A DNA stretch of 64,000 nucleotides from Chrysaora quinquecirrha (lineage: Eukaryota > Cnidaria > Scyphozoa > Semaeostomeae > Pelagiidae). A program made the position numbers and the translations under genes. Below the pieces are notes generated by a model. The model did no database searches and had not been told where the DNA came from. It worked only from the letters and a program-made list of their open reading frames with translations. The DNA lies in contig JACTAT010000059.1 of assembly GCA_014526335.1 (NCBI GenBank), forward strand, positions 3,805,312 through 3,869,311, in the 5' to 3' direction. Every line of letters starts with the position of its first letter. Position 1 is the stretch's first letter. This document shows, in pieces, positions 35,301-60,027 of the stretch.

Positions 35301-38300
35301 TTAGGGTTTTATTTTGTCTATTTTTGACCAAATTAGCTTTATTATAACCTTTTGACTGATTGGAATGGCTAAATAGACCCTTTTCAGGCTACTTTTGATG
35401 ATTTTAGAAGATTTAGAAATCCTGGATTTTTGCCGATTTTTGCCCATTTTGCCTTAGTATAGCCTTACCTTTTGGCCCAAAATGGGCGTTTTTCAGGGTT
35501 TTATTTTGTCTATTTTTGACCAAATTGGCTTTATTATAACCTTTTGACTGATTGGAATGGCTAAATAGACCCTTTTCAGGATATTTTGATGATTTTAGAA
35601 GATTTGGAAGTCCTGGATTTTCGCCGATTTTTGCCCATTTTGCCTTAGTATAGCCTTACCTTTTGGCCAAAAATGGGCGTTTTTCAGGGTTTTACTTTGT
35701 CTATTTTTGACCAAATTGGCTTTATTATAACCTTTTGACTGATTGGAATGGCTAAATAGACCCTTTTCAGGATATTTTGATGATTTTAGAAGATTTGGAA
35801 GTCCTGGATTTTCGCCGATTTTTGCCCATTTTGCCTTAGTATAGCCTTACTTTTATGGCCAAAAGTGGGCGTTTTTCAGGGTTTTATTTTGTCTATTTTT
35901 GACCAAATTGGCTTTATTATAACCTTTTTGACTGATTAGAATAGCTAAATAGACCCTTTTCAGGATATTTTTGATGATTTTAGAAGATTTGGAAGCCCTG
36001 GATTTTCGCCGATTTTTGCCCATTTTGCCTTAGTATAGCCTTACTTTTATGGCCAAAAGTGGGCGTTTTCAGGGTTTTACTTTGTCTATTTTTGACCAAA
36101 TTGGCTTTATTATAACCTTTTGACTGATTGGAATGGCTAAATAGATCCTTTTCAGGCTATTTTGATGATTTTAGAAGATTTAGAAATCCTGGATTTTTGC
36201 CGATTTTTGCCCATTTTGCCTTAGTATAGCCTTACCTTTTGGCCAAAAATGGGCGTTTTTCAGGGTTTTTATTTTGTCTATTTTTTGACCAAATTGGCTT
36301 TATTATAACCTTTTTGACTGATTGGAATGGCTAAATAGACCCTTTTCAGGATATTTTTGATGATTTTAGAAGTTTTAGAAATCCTAGATTTTTGCCGATT
36401 TTTGCCCATTTTGCCTTAGTATAGCCTTACTTTTATGGCCAAAAGTGGGCGTTTTTCAGGATTTTTATTTTGTCTATTTTTTGACCAAATTGGCTTTATT
36501 ATAACCTTTTTGACGGATTTGAATGGCTAAATAGACCCTTTTCAGGCTATTGTCGATGATTTTAGAGGATTTAGAAATCCTGGATTTTTGCCGATTTTGC
36601 CTTAGTATAGCCTTACCTTTTGGCCAAAATGGGCGTTTTTCAGGGTTTTTACTTTGTCTATTTTTGACCAAATTAGCTTTATTATAACCTTTTGACTGAT
36701 TGGAATGGCTAAATAGACCCTTTTCAGGCTATTTTGATGATTTTAGAAGTTTTAGAAATCCTAGATTTTTGCCGATTTTGCCCATTTTGCCTTAGTATAG
36801 CCTCACCTTTTGGCCAAAATGGGCGATTTTTAGGGTTTTATTTTGTCTATTTTTTGACCAAATTAGCTTTATTATAACCTTTTGACTGATTGGAATGGCT
36901 AAATAGACCCTTTTCAGGCTATTTTGATGATTTTAGAAGATTTAGAAATCCTGGATTTTTGCCGATTTTTGCCCATTTTGCCTTAGTATAGCCTTACCTT
37001 TTGGCCCAAAATGGGAGTTTTTCAGGGTTTTATTTTGTCTATTTTTGACCAAATTGGCTTTATTATAACCTTTTGACTGATTGGAATGGCTAAATAGACC
37101 CTTTTCAGGATATTTTGATGATTTTAGAAGATTTGGAAGTCCTGGATTTTCGCCGATTTTTGCCCATTTTGCCTTAGTATAGCCTTACCTTTTGGCCAAA
37201 ATGGGCGTTTTTCAGGGTTTTTACTTTGTCTATTTTTGACCAAATTGGCTTTATTATAACCTTTTGACTGATTGGAATGGCTAAATAGACCCTTTTCAGG
37301 ATATTTTGATGATTTTAGAAGATTTGGAAGTCCTGGATTTTCGCCGATTTTTGCCCATTTTGCCTTAGTATAGCCTTACTTTTATGGCCAAAAGTGGGCG
37401 TTTTTCAGGTTTTATTTTGTCTATTTTTGACCAAATTGGCTTTATTATAACCTTTTGACTGATTGGAATGGCTAAATAGACCCTTTTCAGGATATTTTTG
37501 ATGATTTTAGAAGATTTGGAAGCCCTGGATTTTCGCCGATTTTTGCCCATTTTGCCTTAGTATAGCCTTACTTTTATGGCCAAAAGTGGGCGTTTTTCAG
37601 GGTTTTTACTTTGTCTATTTTTTGACCAAATTGGCTTTATTATAACCTTTTTGACTGATTGGAATGGCTAAATAGACCCTTTTCAGGATATTTTTGATGA
37701 TTTTAGAAGATTTGGAAGTCCTGGATTTTCGCCGATTTTTGCCCATTTTGCCTTAGTATAGCCTTACTTTTATGGCCAAAAGTGGGCGTTTTTCAGGGTT
37801 TTTATTTTGTCTATTTTTGACCAAATTGGCTTTATTATAACCTTTTGACTGATTGGAATGGCTAAATAGACCCTTTTCAGGATATTTTGATGATTTTAGA
37901 AGATTTGGAAGTCCTGGATTTTTGCCGATTTTTGCCCATTTTGCCTTAGTATAGCCTTACCTTTTGGCCAAAATGGGCGTTTTTCAGGGTTTTTATTTTG
38001 TCTATTTTTGACCAAATTGGCTCTATTATAACCTTTTGACTGATTGAATGGCTAAATAGACCCTTTTCAGGATATTTTGATGATTTTAGAAGATTTGGAA
38101 GTCCTGGATTTTCGCCGATTTTTGCCCATTTTGCCTTAGTATAGCCTTACCTTTTGGCCAAAAATGGGCGTTTTTCAGGTTTTACTTTGTCTATTTTTTG
38201 ACCAAATTGGCTTTATTATAACCTTTTGACTGATTTGAATGGCTAAATAGACCCTTTTCAGGCTATTTTGATGATTTTAGAAGATTTGGAAATCCTGGAT

Positions 38301-39650
38301 TTTTGCTGATTTTGCCGATTTTGCCTTAGTATAGCCTTACCTTTTGGCCAAAATGGGCGTTTTCAGGTTTTTTACTTTGTCTATTTTTGACCAAATTAGC
38401 TTTATTATAACCTTTTTGACTGATTGGAATGGCTAAATAGACCCTTTTCAGTCTATTTTTGATGATTTTAGAAGTTTTAGAAATCCTAGATTTTTGCCGA
38501 TTTTTGCCCATTTTGCCTTAGTATAGCCTTACCTTTTTGGCCAAAAATGGCGTTTTTCAGGGTTTTTATTTTGACTATTTTTTGACAAAATAAGCTGTAT
38601 TATAACCTTTTTGACTGATTGGAATGGCTAAATAGACCCTTTTCAGGCTATTTTTGATGACTTTAGAAGATTTAGAGATCCTGGATTTTGCCGATTTTTG
38701 CCCATTTTGCCTTAGTATAGCCTTACCTTTTTGGCCAAAAATGGGCGTTTTTCAGGACTTTTATTTTGTCTATTTTTTGACCAAATTGGCTTTATTATAA
38801 CCTTTTTGACGGATTTGAATTTCTAAATAGACCCTTTTCAGGCTATTTTTGATGATTTTAGATGATTTGGAAATCCTGGATTTTTGCTGATTTTTGCCGA
38901 TTTTGCCTTAGTATAGCCTTACCTTTTTGGCCAAAAATGAGCGTTTTTCAGGATTTTTATTTTATCTATTTTGTAACCAAATTGGCTTTATTATAACCTT
39001 TTTGACTGATTTGAATGGCTAAATAGACCCTTTTCAGGCTATTTTTGATGATTTTAGAAGATTTAGAAATCCTGGATTTTTGCTGATTTTTGCCCATTTT
39101 GCCTTAGTATAGCCTTACCTTTTTGGCCAAAAATGAGCGTTTTTCAGGATTTTTATTTTATCTATTTTGTAACCAAATTGGCTTTATTATAACCTTTTTG
39201 ACGGATTTGAATGGCTAAATAGACCCTTTTCAGGCTATTGTCGATGATTTTAGAGGATTTAGAAATCCTGGATTTTTGCCGATTTTGCCTTAGTAGCTAT
39301 AGCCTTACCTTTTTGGGCAAAAATGGGCGATTTTCAGGGTTTTTGTTTTGCTTATTTTTTGGCCAAATTGGCTTTATTATAACCTTTAGGACTGATTGGA
39401 ATCGCTAGATAGACCCTCTGTAGGCTATTTTAGATGATTTTAGAAGATTTAGAAATCCTGGATTTTTGCCGATTTTTGCCCATTTTTTCTTAGTAGCTAT
39501 AGTCTTGCCTTTTTTGCGAAAAACTGGCGATTTTCAGGTTTTTGTTTTGCCTATTTATTGACCAAATTGGCTTTATTATAACATTTACGACTTATTGGAA
39601 GCCCTGAATAGACCCTCTTGAGGTTATTTTTTGAAAACCTCTATTTTGCC
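23391..39650. repeat. 196-bp satellite, block 2, about 84 monomers with higher-order structure
   Basis: These are the same monomers as block 1, with several subtypes: TTTTATGGCCAAAAGTGGGC in place of the palindrome, TTTTATCTATTTTGTAACC, GTCGATGATTTTAGAGGATT, and GACAAAAAAAGC. Subtypes recur in the same order. The stretch near 29520-31470 is repeated near 33390-35320, offset about 3.87 kb. The translations of 29665-29853 and 33539-33727 are identical. The last two monomers (about 39340-39640) diverge. The roughly 60-codon minus-strand frames throughout are artefacts. Confidence 0.97.
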
Positions 39651-40559
39651 CTTGCCCAAAATCGGATGATTTGAAGCTATTTTTTTCTGCTCAAAAGCAC
39701 TTCAAGATAGCCTAATATTTGGTTCAAAAGGCGTATTATGTTTTTTTTGGGGGGATGGGGTGATTTCTTAAGGTTTTGGGGTAATTTGAAAACGATGTAT
39801 TCTGGGGAAAATTTTCTCGTTTCTCTTAATGTAGGCTTGCCTTGCTCGGTGAAAATCATTTGATTTTAGGCAATTTTTTTGTAATCTGACCTTGCAGTAC
39901 GCATTGTAAATACTCTAAGGATACAAATCTGAAACAATCGAATTACCCAGGCTATTCTCTTCTTTTAGGTATTTACTTTGCACATGTAGAAGTAAGAAGA
40001 GAGACAGCGAAAAAAACAATGGCTTTGTTGTTCTTTGTCTATTCTTCAAAAAATGAACATAGATTTATCACTCGAAAGAGAACCTTAGAATTAAATCGTC
40101 CTAAAGTCACGTATTTATCCTAATTATTCGTCTACACATACACGAAACGTAAGAAAATAAAAGATTCGTTTCTAATACTAACTTCTGACTAAAGAGATAT
40201 CGCGTAAAAGAAACAACAATAATTTACAATGGAGCGAAGACCTCTAATCTTTGTACGATTGAAATGTGAAAAATATTCGCAAACATAGTTCATTTGATTA
40301 TGAAGGTTCTTATGTTTCCAGCAAGATTTTTTAGACAAAACATAAGATATATTTTCATAAAAATTAATGATATACTGTACATGGTAAGCACTGGGGTCGC
40401 ACAGGCAAATATTCTATCGGATGCTAAACAACATGTTCAAGAACTATTTGGACCACGTGAGGTATTTCCCATTTTTGTGATTCAAGCGATCCGAAAGAGG
40501 CTTCAGAAAAGCATCAGAGCACTAAAATCTAAGATCAGAATCAATGATTAGGGGCAGGG
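39651..40559. other. Unassigned DNA right of the satellite
   Basis: No gene is recognised. The frames 39677-39859 (minus) and 40294-40551 (plus) carry no known motif. A G-run follows a T-run near 39740-39760. Confidence 0.4.
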
Positions 40560-40745
40560 AGCCCCGTAATTCTTCTAATTTGAATTCTGGTCTTATCGTG
40601 TCAATAGCTAAACGAGGTTGGGGTTCGAACCCATCCACAATAGCCTCACAACCTGAGTTGAGGTCTCGTTTGTTCATTTACTTCTGAGACCTCTGAGACC
40701 CTAGTGAGTTGCGCTAAACATCATTTCACCTTTACCTTCACCCTT
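40560..40745 (+). mobile_element. SINE related to the 4.7-kb and 16.3-kb copies, plus orientation
   Basis: The B box GGTTCGAACCC lies at 40622-40632. It is followed by GAGTTGAGGTCTCGTTTGTT and a tail CATTTCACCTTTACCTTCAC. The GAGGTCTCG core and the CATTTCACC tail match the minus-strand copy at 16235-16415. The head is weakly conserved here. Confidence 0.6.
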
Positions 40746-41645
40746 CAACCTACAGAAGAAGCCACTAGAGAAAGCAGGCACTAGTTGGAGGGGGGTGGGT
40801 ATGGCAAAGTGTCACACTGCAGGTAGAGGTAAAACTTTTCATGTAGCCAATACGTTGACTAGGCTTTAGCTTTAACTGTTAAACTAGACAACTCACGTAA
40901 GCTTACGTAGCTGATAAATATCTTTATCTAGCTTACAAACACCATACGGTCAAAATAAAAAAGTAAACGATCATTCTTATTATTCAGCTAAAATATATAA
41001 TAAAAAACACGGCACGAACACAGGTATTAGGGGACGGGAGTAACGAAGAGTAAAATTTGGAGGCTGATAGTTGTTAAAACAATAGGAACAATAGGCAACC
41101 ATTTTAACGATAACCAAAAAATGTCGCATGAATTTTTTGGGGCAGACCAAGCAGCACGACCCTGGTATTACAAAATAGTTTCAAACACTTAAAACATTCC
41201 TTAAAATAAGCCTGTAATGTTTTCTGCGTTTACTTCAGCAGAAAGGGTCTAGAAGAGACCTTTTCAGGGCCTATTAACTGGCTGCTTAAAAGCTCGCTGA
41301 GACTGTGACTCTCGAGGGGCAATTCACACCTTGGAATCTCGTACACCCTCAGCTAGAATCTCTATTGTTTTCAAAGGAATCTTGCAAGAATCCTTTTGTT
41401 TGAATAAGAATCTCGTACGCTTTTTCGAGGAGTGAAATGCCCTTCGTTGACTCTCAGCTACAGGATTTATCGTTGGCTGAGCATTCTATCATTTCATTAT
41501 CAGAAATTACAATAAATATCTACAGATATCTAATCAATCATAATACTTCTAAGAAAATCTATAAAACTATTTAAAATGTGAATAAACATTCATAAAGTTC
41601 AATGTTTAAAGTTAATACCTTATGTATTACCGCAGAGATAAACTT
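40746..41645. other. Region 3' of the smoothelin-like gene
   Basis: No coding signal was seen. It probably includes the 3' UTR of the minus-strand gene. No clear minus-strand AATAAA was seen close to the stop. Confidence 0.4.
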
Positions 41646-53593
<11,948 letters not shown>

Positions 53594-56500
53594 TTGTGCT
53601 CGGATTCTTGTTTTATTCGTACGTCAAGCAAAGGAATTCCTGTGAAGGCCTCTGTTCTGTTTTGTTGTGTTTACAGACGAAAAATAATAGGAACTACAGC
53701 AGTCTCTGGGGGAGAGAGAATGTGATGAACAGGAGCATTTAATCACTAAATCCTGAATGCAAAACCCTTTATCTCTCATTGATTGTTTCGAGCTAAGAAA
53801 CTGCTGAGGCATATCAAATGTTTGTAATTGTATTATGGTGTGTTCCTTGACTAGAGTCTTGTTATTGTTCTTTCTGTTTTATCAAAGTGTGTTCTTTAAT
53901 AAACCTGTCAAAATATTGCCTTTATTCACACAGTACGGAATAGAGAAATCAGAGTGCTAAATGGACTTATAACACTATATTTAGAATGAAGTGTTTTTGA
54001 AGAAACTAGAACAAAAATACGAAAATGTGATGTGGTAAGGCCTTTGGAGCATAATGTCACAGCTGTGCAGTAAACTTGGCTACCATCAATTCGACCATCC
54101 CATCACCAGATCGCTGGGAGTTTGGCCGACATTATCCAAACACCTTTCTATTATATATCTCCATAATGTGTATTAATATTTCAAAATCAATAGCTTATGT
54201 TTAATATTTCCAAATAGGCCTATATGATTTAACTGGTTATATTTTTACTAGATGATTTAATATATGATTTAACTGGTTATATTTGGTTATATGTACATGT
54301 ATGTATCCCCGCCATTGAACTATAAATAAAAAGTCTTTTTTTGTAGTTCAATGATCCCCGCGGGTATCTAACGTGCAAAAGGAAATTTCTAATATGAAAG
54401 TTGGTGATTAAATGACTCCCGAATCTATTAGGATCTATTAGTATTAGAAGGCCAGATTTTTGTTGATTTTGAAACAACAATTAAAAAAAGCTTATTTTGA
54501 GGTTTGTTTTTATTTTGAATTTTGATTACCCCTTGTACCTCGAAACTGAAAGCTTTGGAAGTTCCCTCGTTTGCTTAAAAAGATTAAAGGAAAGTCAGTT
54601 AACTGGCGTTAGTCGGCCTTAAATCCGTTCTAAAAACTTCCAAAAAAGGAAATTTTTCTATGGCATTCGCACTGTTTGGAAATATGCTTTAAGTGCATTA
54701 AACCGTACTGCACCATAAAGACCATAAATAGCTGAATAAAGTAGCTCATTAGATAACATCATTATTTACGTTTAAGAGAAAATTGAAAGATGAAGGGAAC
54801 AATATATACACATGGAAAAGAAAAGATTCACCAGTTTTTCCAAAAGTTTGTAGGTACAGGTTTCCTCTTGTTCGACCAGAATGGGCGCCAGACCATCTGC
54901 AAAGTGAAGTAGACGAAATTACTCAGTCAGTATAGATGTAAATATTCACGATGTCTAAAATATTAGTGTTCGTCTTTCAGATTTCCTTAATTAATCATCT
55001 CTTGTATTATATTAACAGAATAATAAACTTCCTGAAAGCACAGTGCATCAATATGCATGATTGTTCAAGGTATTCTCATGGCATCTATGCTGTTTTATTA
55101 AATCAAAATCTGGCAATAATAATGCATAGAAATGATGAATAAACAATAGTTGGGTCAAGATTTGCTCGGATTTGTTGTCAGCGTCGGTTTTGTCAAGCAC
55201 AAAACACAGCAAATATTGTGTGACAGAGTATTGAAAATATAGTGCCTCTTATTTGCATTGTTACTTGTTCCTTTATTCTGTATATATACATTGTAATCGA
55301 ATATGCATGTACATTTATATACCTATGGATTAAATTTATGTGTAATATAGTTGCTTGATAATCAGCAATGCCTATATAGTAGGTATAGCTACGAATAGAC
55401 CCATAATCCTCCGGGGGTATGGAGACCCATAGTAGGTATAGCCTATGCAACGTATAGATCTATAATCGACCCATAACCTTCACGAGTATTCCCTGAGGAT
55501 TATGTGTCGATCCGAAGGCTATAGGTAATGCTGTTGTGAAACAATTGAAATTCGCGGGCATCACGACAGCCCCCCGTACGGCATCGAATATGGGTTCTCC
55601 TTTCGCATTGCTAAGAAGTCCCATGCAGCCCTTGGAGTTTCGTCTGCATGTGGACGTGCATGGTTACAGGCAGTAGCTTTAGTGGCAGCTGCTGCAACAG
55701 TTGTGGATGAGCCTCCCTCCTCTTTGGCTCCTGCAAATCCTCTTGGCTCCTGCGGTTCCTCTCGAATATCGCTTGGTCCGAACAAACGCAAAACTACAAT
55801 GCAGTCACAGAACAATCCTGCAGTAACCACGAGTTATATCCCAATTCTGTGAAGCAGTAACTTTACTAGTCGAAAAAGAAAGAAAGAAACAGAAAAAAGA
55901 GATGGGAACTCTTCTGATTTTGCTCCCTTTGCTGCCGTATTTTGGTTAACTTTATTTCAATGCTGTGGAGAGCATACTGAAAATTTAAATACCCGTTTCA
56001 TTCACCCTTACACTACAGCCAGATGTTCCATCTGGTCCAAGAACATAAAAGGTCTCTAATGCAATAGCATAAATATTGTGCTGTATGGTAGAACAGAAAT
56101 CGAATATTGCAGTAATTGTGTGGATGGAAGGAAGAGAAGGGGAGCGTAAGATAGAGATAGGGATTTACCTTACGCCATTTGTACCAGTTTAGCCTTTGAA
56201 AGACAAGATACGACTCAGCTGTCTTTTACCTTGCAGCCTGATACACACACAACAAGTAGTACCAAATTAGCATTGGCAAGACAAGATTTTTCCTTCCAAG
56301 AATTCACCCCTGGAACTGCAATCACGTGACCTCCACTGACCTGAACTTTCGCTAGAGTCCGGGGAGGTTCCCGGGATACAGAGGAGGACTAACGGCAAAT
56401 TCGAATTCATAACAATGGGTAACCCTCATTTGCATATAAGCAGATTAGTAATATAGGAAATGCAAAACAATCGTCAAAAAGGGGCCAGGCCGGGCCAAGA

Positions 56501-59500
56501 GGGGCAAGAGGGACCAAGTGGGCTAATAACTAGATTCTGCGGAGATTTTCTGTACCATTGCTCCGAATCTCGTGGCCAGGTTTTTTATTTGTCGACAAAT
56601 GTTTTTCGAACTTCGCTCATCGCAATCTAAAAATGTTCCAACATATCGGCAAAGTGGAATAATTTCCAGATGATTAACTTGCGGTGAAATCTTTTGAGAT
56701 TTTATAACTTTATTTAATCGAAGTATATACTTCTCCTTGTCATTTTCACAAAGAATATCCCACTCCCTTCAAAGTATAACTTCTTTATCGCCAAAACCTT
56801 TAGTTAATATAGAGTATTATTCAATTAAGAATTAATTTAATAATGAATTGTCATTGAAATCGTCATTGATTTTAAAATCAAATTGTTGCAGCTAATAACA
56901 GTGTTTATATGATTTGTGAATCATTTTATGTCTGAGGTATTGGCCTGTAATGGTTCTGCAATTATGGTGATGCCAAATGGTATTTATCGCTGATTTTCTA
57001 ATGAGAATAACGGATATCCACACAATGTGTTACGCAGCAGATGCCTGCCATCTTATCAAATAAAGAAAAATGCCACAGACGAAAACTATCTCCAACAAAT
57101 CTGGACTCAAATTTTGAACGCAAGACTGCTAGTGACTTTAGCGATTTCTAACGCACATCTTTACACTGCTCTGTATGTATATGTCGCAGTGTCCATTGTC
57201 TACATCCGAAAGACAGATTTTTCCCATGGGCAACACTATCATGTATTCGCTCGGTGGACCGTAAGGGTCTAGAATCAATATTGTGTCCAAATAATGTACT
57301 GGTTGGGCTGTTTTCTGGGATAAAGTTTTCTTGCCACTCAATAGCACTCGGGATTTGGGTCTATGATAGATTCAAGCTTAAACATATTTGCTGTAGTGGA
57401 CTGCAATGGGCCAAATATAATTAGATGGCTGCAAATAATGAGGCCCCAATCGGGTGGTTTCAAGAGGTGCGAAAACCAATGACTCATGCATCACCAATTC
57501 TAGCGGCAGCTACTAGCTGCATAGTTGTATTCCTATTGTGAAGAGTTTTAACAAGCTCTAAGTCAGTACCTATCAGGGCCGTAGCATCCTATGGAGCTGG
57601 GAGTGTCCCGTCCCACCATAATAAAAACACATCAGACCCTCAAAAGTTTCCTTTTTTACGCCACTACTGCCAATGTTTCTGCCATAATTTTCATCAATTG
57701 AAACTTCACAGGGTATTAAACGGTGAAGCTTCTATAGGAATCTGTTTGCCGTAATATTTTTAAAGCTTGCTCCAACATTGAAGGGGCAAAAGGGTGTGGC
57801 CAAGGAAAAATTGGGCGTGGGTTTAAGAATAAATACCAAAGTCGTACCCTGCGACACTTTAACGTCAGATTTGGCCTTTATACAAAATCTATCTTGGCAA
57901 TGATTGGGGGAGGGGGCAACTGCCCCCCGTGCCCCCCTTGGCTTCGCTATTGCTCTATGTACGTAGGCAGAAGCCAAAGTCGAACGAGAGTCATTTATAA
58001 CTGATCCCTGACGAATAGAAGACCAAGCAGAACCAAAAAACTTCATTCTTGATTGGAATGGAAAGACTAATCGGATTCAGAAATGAAAAAGAGCTTAACG
58101 GCAGAAAATCTCTGTTTTTCTAATTTATTTTATCATCCATAAGATGTTTTGGTGCTTCTTAAATGAACTAGACACAAAAAGACACGAAAGAAGACGACAT
58201 GGACTGTCAAGCTACACAAAGATAAAAACGCAATTGGTCATGAAACACTAGTGCTTAAACCGGTTTCATGAGATTGGATATTAAATCAGCATTATCAAAC
58301 TCAATAATCTGACCACGGATTTTGGATGCTTCTTTGGTTTTGATTAATTGCCGACTTGCTTCTATTGGAGAAAACATGTTTCTCTATTAACGTTCGTGCG
58401 CTTTCTGACACCATAGTCTTTCAAGAGACTATGGACGGACTATATCTCTTGAAGGACTATGCTGACAATTATGGAAAAAGAGGCTGCTCACAGAAGGAGG
58501 AGCAAATTCAAAAGTGTCAGTAGCTTCGCATTAGCATGACTGTCGTCATACGAATCGGGTTCAGGCGATGTTGTCATACTGATCATTGAACTATAGATTG
58601 CTCAAAATTCTGCCTCCAATCAAAAAGCCAGCAGTGAGGTTGTTGATGTGGTTTTCGTTAGCGAATTTCATCCATATAGACGCTGTTATAGCTTAATCTG
58701 GTGGACAGGCCATTCATTCGACGAGTTTTAGATTTTCGAGCCCTTTTCGAGGAAATTGCAAGTTTGGCGCATTCACTCCATTAAGAATCCTTAAAAATCT
58801 AGTTTTTGTCTAGCTACAACCACTGACATCAACAGAACCTACTTTTGCAAATAATCGTAGGCTATTAAGTTTCTAGCGACGTTCTTTTAACCATAAAAGA
58901 TTGGTCTCCAAACGTTTCCCCAGCTAAACCGCTAAAAGATGACTTTCTTAGGAAAGATGCAATCATTCTTTCAAATCTTCACTTCTCATCGTTTCTGATA
59001 CAGTAGAAGACCCGATGGAAAAGTAAACGAAAAATCTCTAAATCCAATCGTTTTCGTAGAAATCCTGCGTAAATATGAATTTTTTCTCTTGTGAGAAAAC
59101 AATATGATGTTTCGAGTCGAGGTGAGCTTGCATACTGTTCAGAATAGATTGATGCTTGACATCGCATTCCCTGCAGAGGGTTGGTGTTTTCTCAAGCCAT
59201 CCCCGTCACAATCAACGTCATTTGTAAATGAAAAAACAACTGAAGAACAGGAACTGTGAAAGTGTATACGAGTGAACACGTAATATGATTTTTTTTTCAA
59301 TATTGCATCAACAAACTGTGTAGTTCCGTTGTAAATGTACGTACTATATTCGCATAATGAAAACCTTACGCAGGTTGATGGAAAATGCGATTTATATTTA
59401 CAGTATGTGGGGGACAACAGTACCGGAGGGGGGATACAGAACCTAAAAGGCATCAGCTTATGCTCCAAACATAATGTCAGCTGCTCCCAAAAGCATTTTC

Positions 59501-60027
59501 CAAAAAGAGGAAAATTTTGCCAGTACCAGTAGTGGCAAGGAGGGGAAATTACTTTGTTAAGAAGTGTTGGGGTACGTTGGCCCCATCACCCCTTGTTCTT
59601 GTTCCCACATCTGTTAATGTGTCTCACTCATTTTATCGCTTTGTCTCAGTGCAAACGCAATGGACAGAGGGCTGCGTGCCGTGCAGCAGCAACGTTTTCG
59701 TTTCACACAAGTTGGAAGCGGGACGGGGGTACAGAACCGAAAAGAGCACATTGGCTGAAGTCCCTAGTAAAATTTTGGGTATTGGAGCAGGATTGGAACC
59801 CACTGATGAAAGGGCAAGCTGAACATTTGTATACATCGTATATACATCATATAAAATTTCCATCAATCAGCAGAAAATAAAATTCGTTCAAACAAATGTC
59901 TAATAATCAGAAAGGCTTTTTCTTACCAAGCCAGCTGCCTATCAGTCTTGTTCTTCTACACACTAAAAATCACACACGAGGCTCTCCAAACGTTTCTTGA
60001 ATGGACTGACCAAGTATACTTCAATGT
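53594..60027. other. Largely unassigned DNA
   Basis: No gene is recognised. At 55561-55850 both strands are open for nearly 100 codons in GC-richer sequence, with no motif on either. At 57732-58046 a minus-strand frame contains a C-rich repeat-like segment. A short direct repeat (ATGATTTAACTGGTTATAT) lies near 54227-54290. Frames around 59.1-59.9 kb overlap on both strands and have no recognisable content. Confidence 0.4.
58412..58461. repeat. Inverted repeat (hairpin), 17-bp arms
   Basis: CATAGTCTTTCAAGAGA at 58412-58428 pairs with TCTCTTGAAGGACTATG at 58445-58461, with one mismatch, across a 16-nt loop. Its function is unknown. Confidence 0.7.

Noticed and set aside
18529..39650. Many minus-strand frames of about 60 codons beginning MGKNRQKS or similar
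   Set aside because: They repeat once per 196-bp satellite monomer. The monomer is not a multiple of three, so no longer frame exists. They are artefacts.
57732..58046. Minus-strand frame of 104 codons
   Set aside because: It includes a C/G-run segment of the kind seen in dispersed repeats, has no family signature, and has no splice partners.
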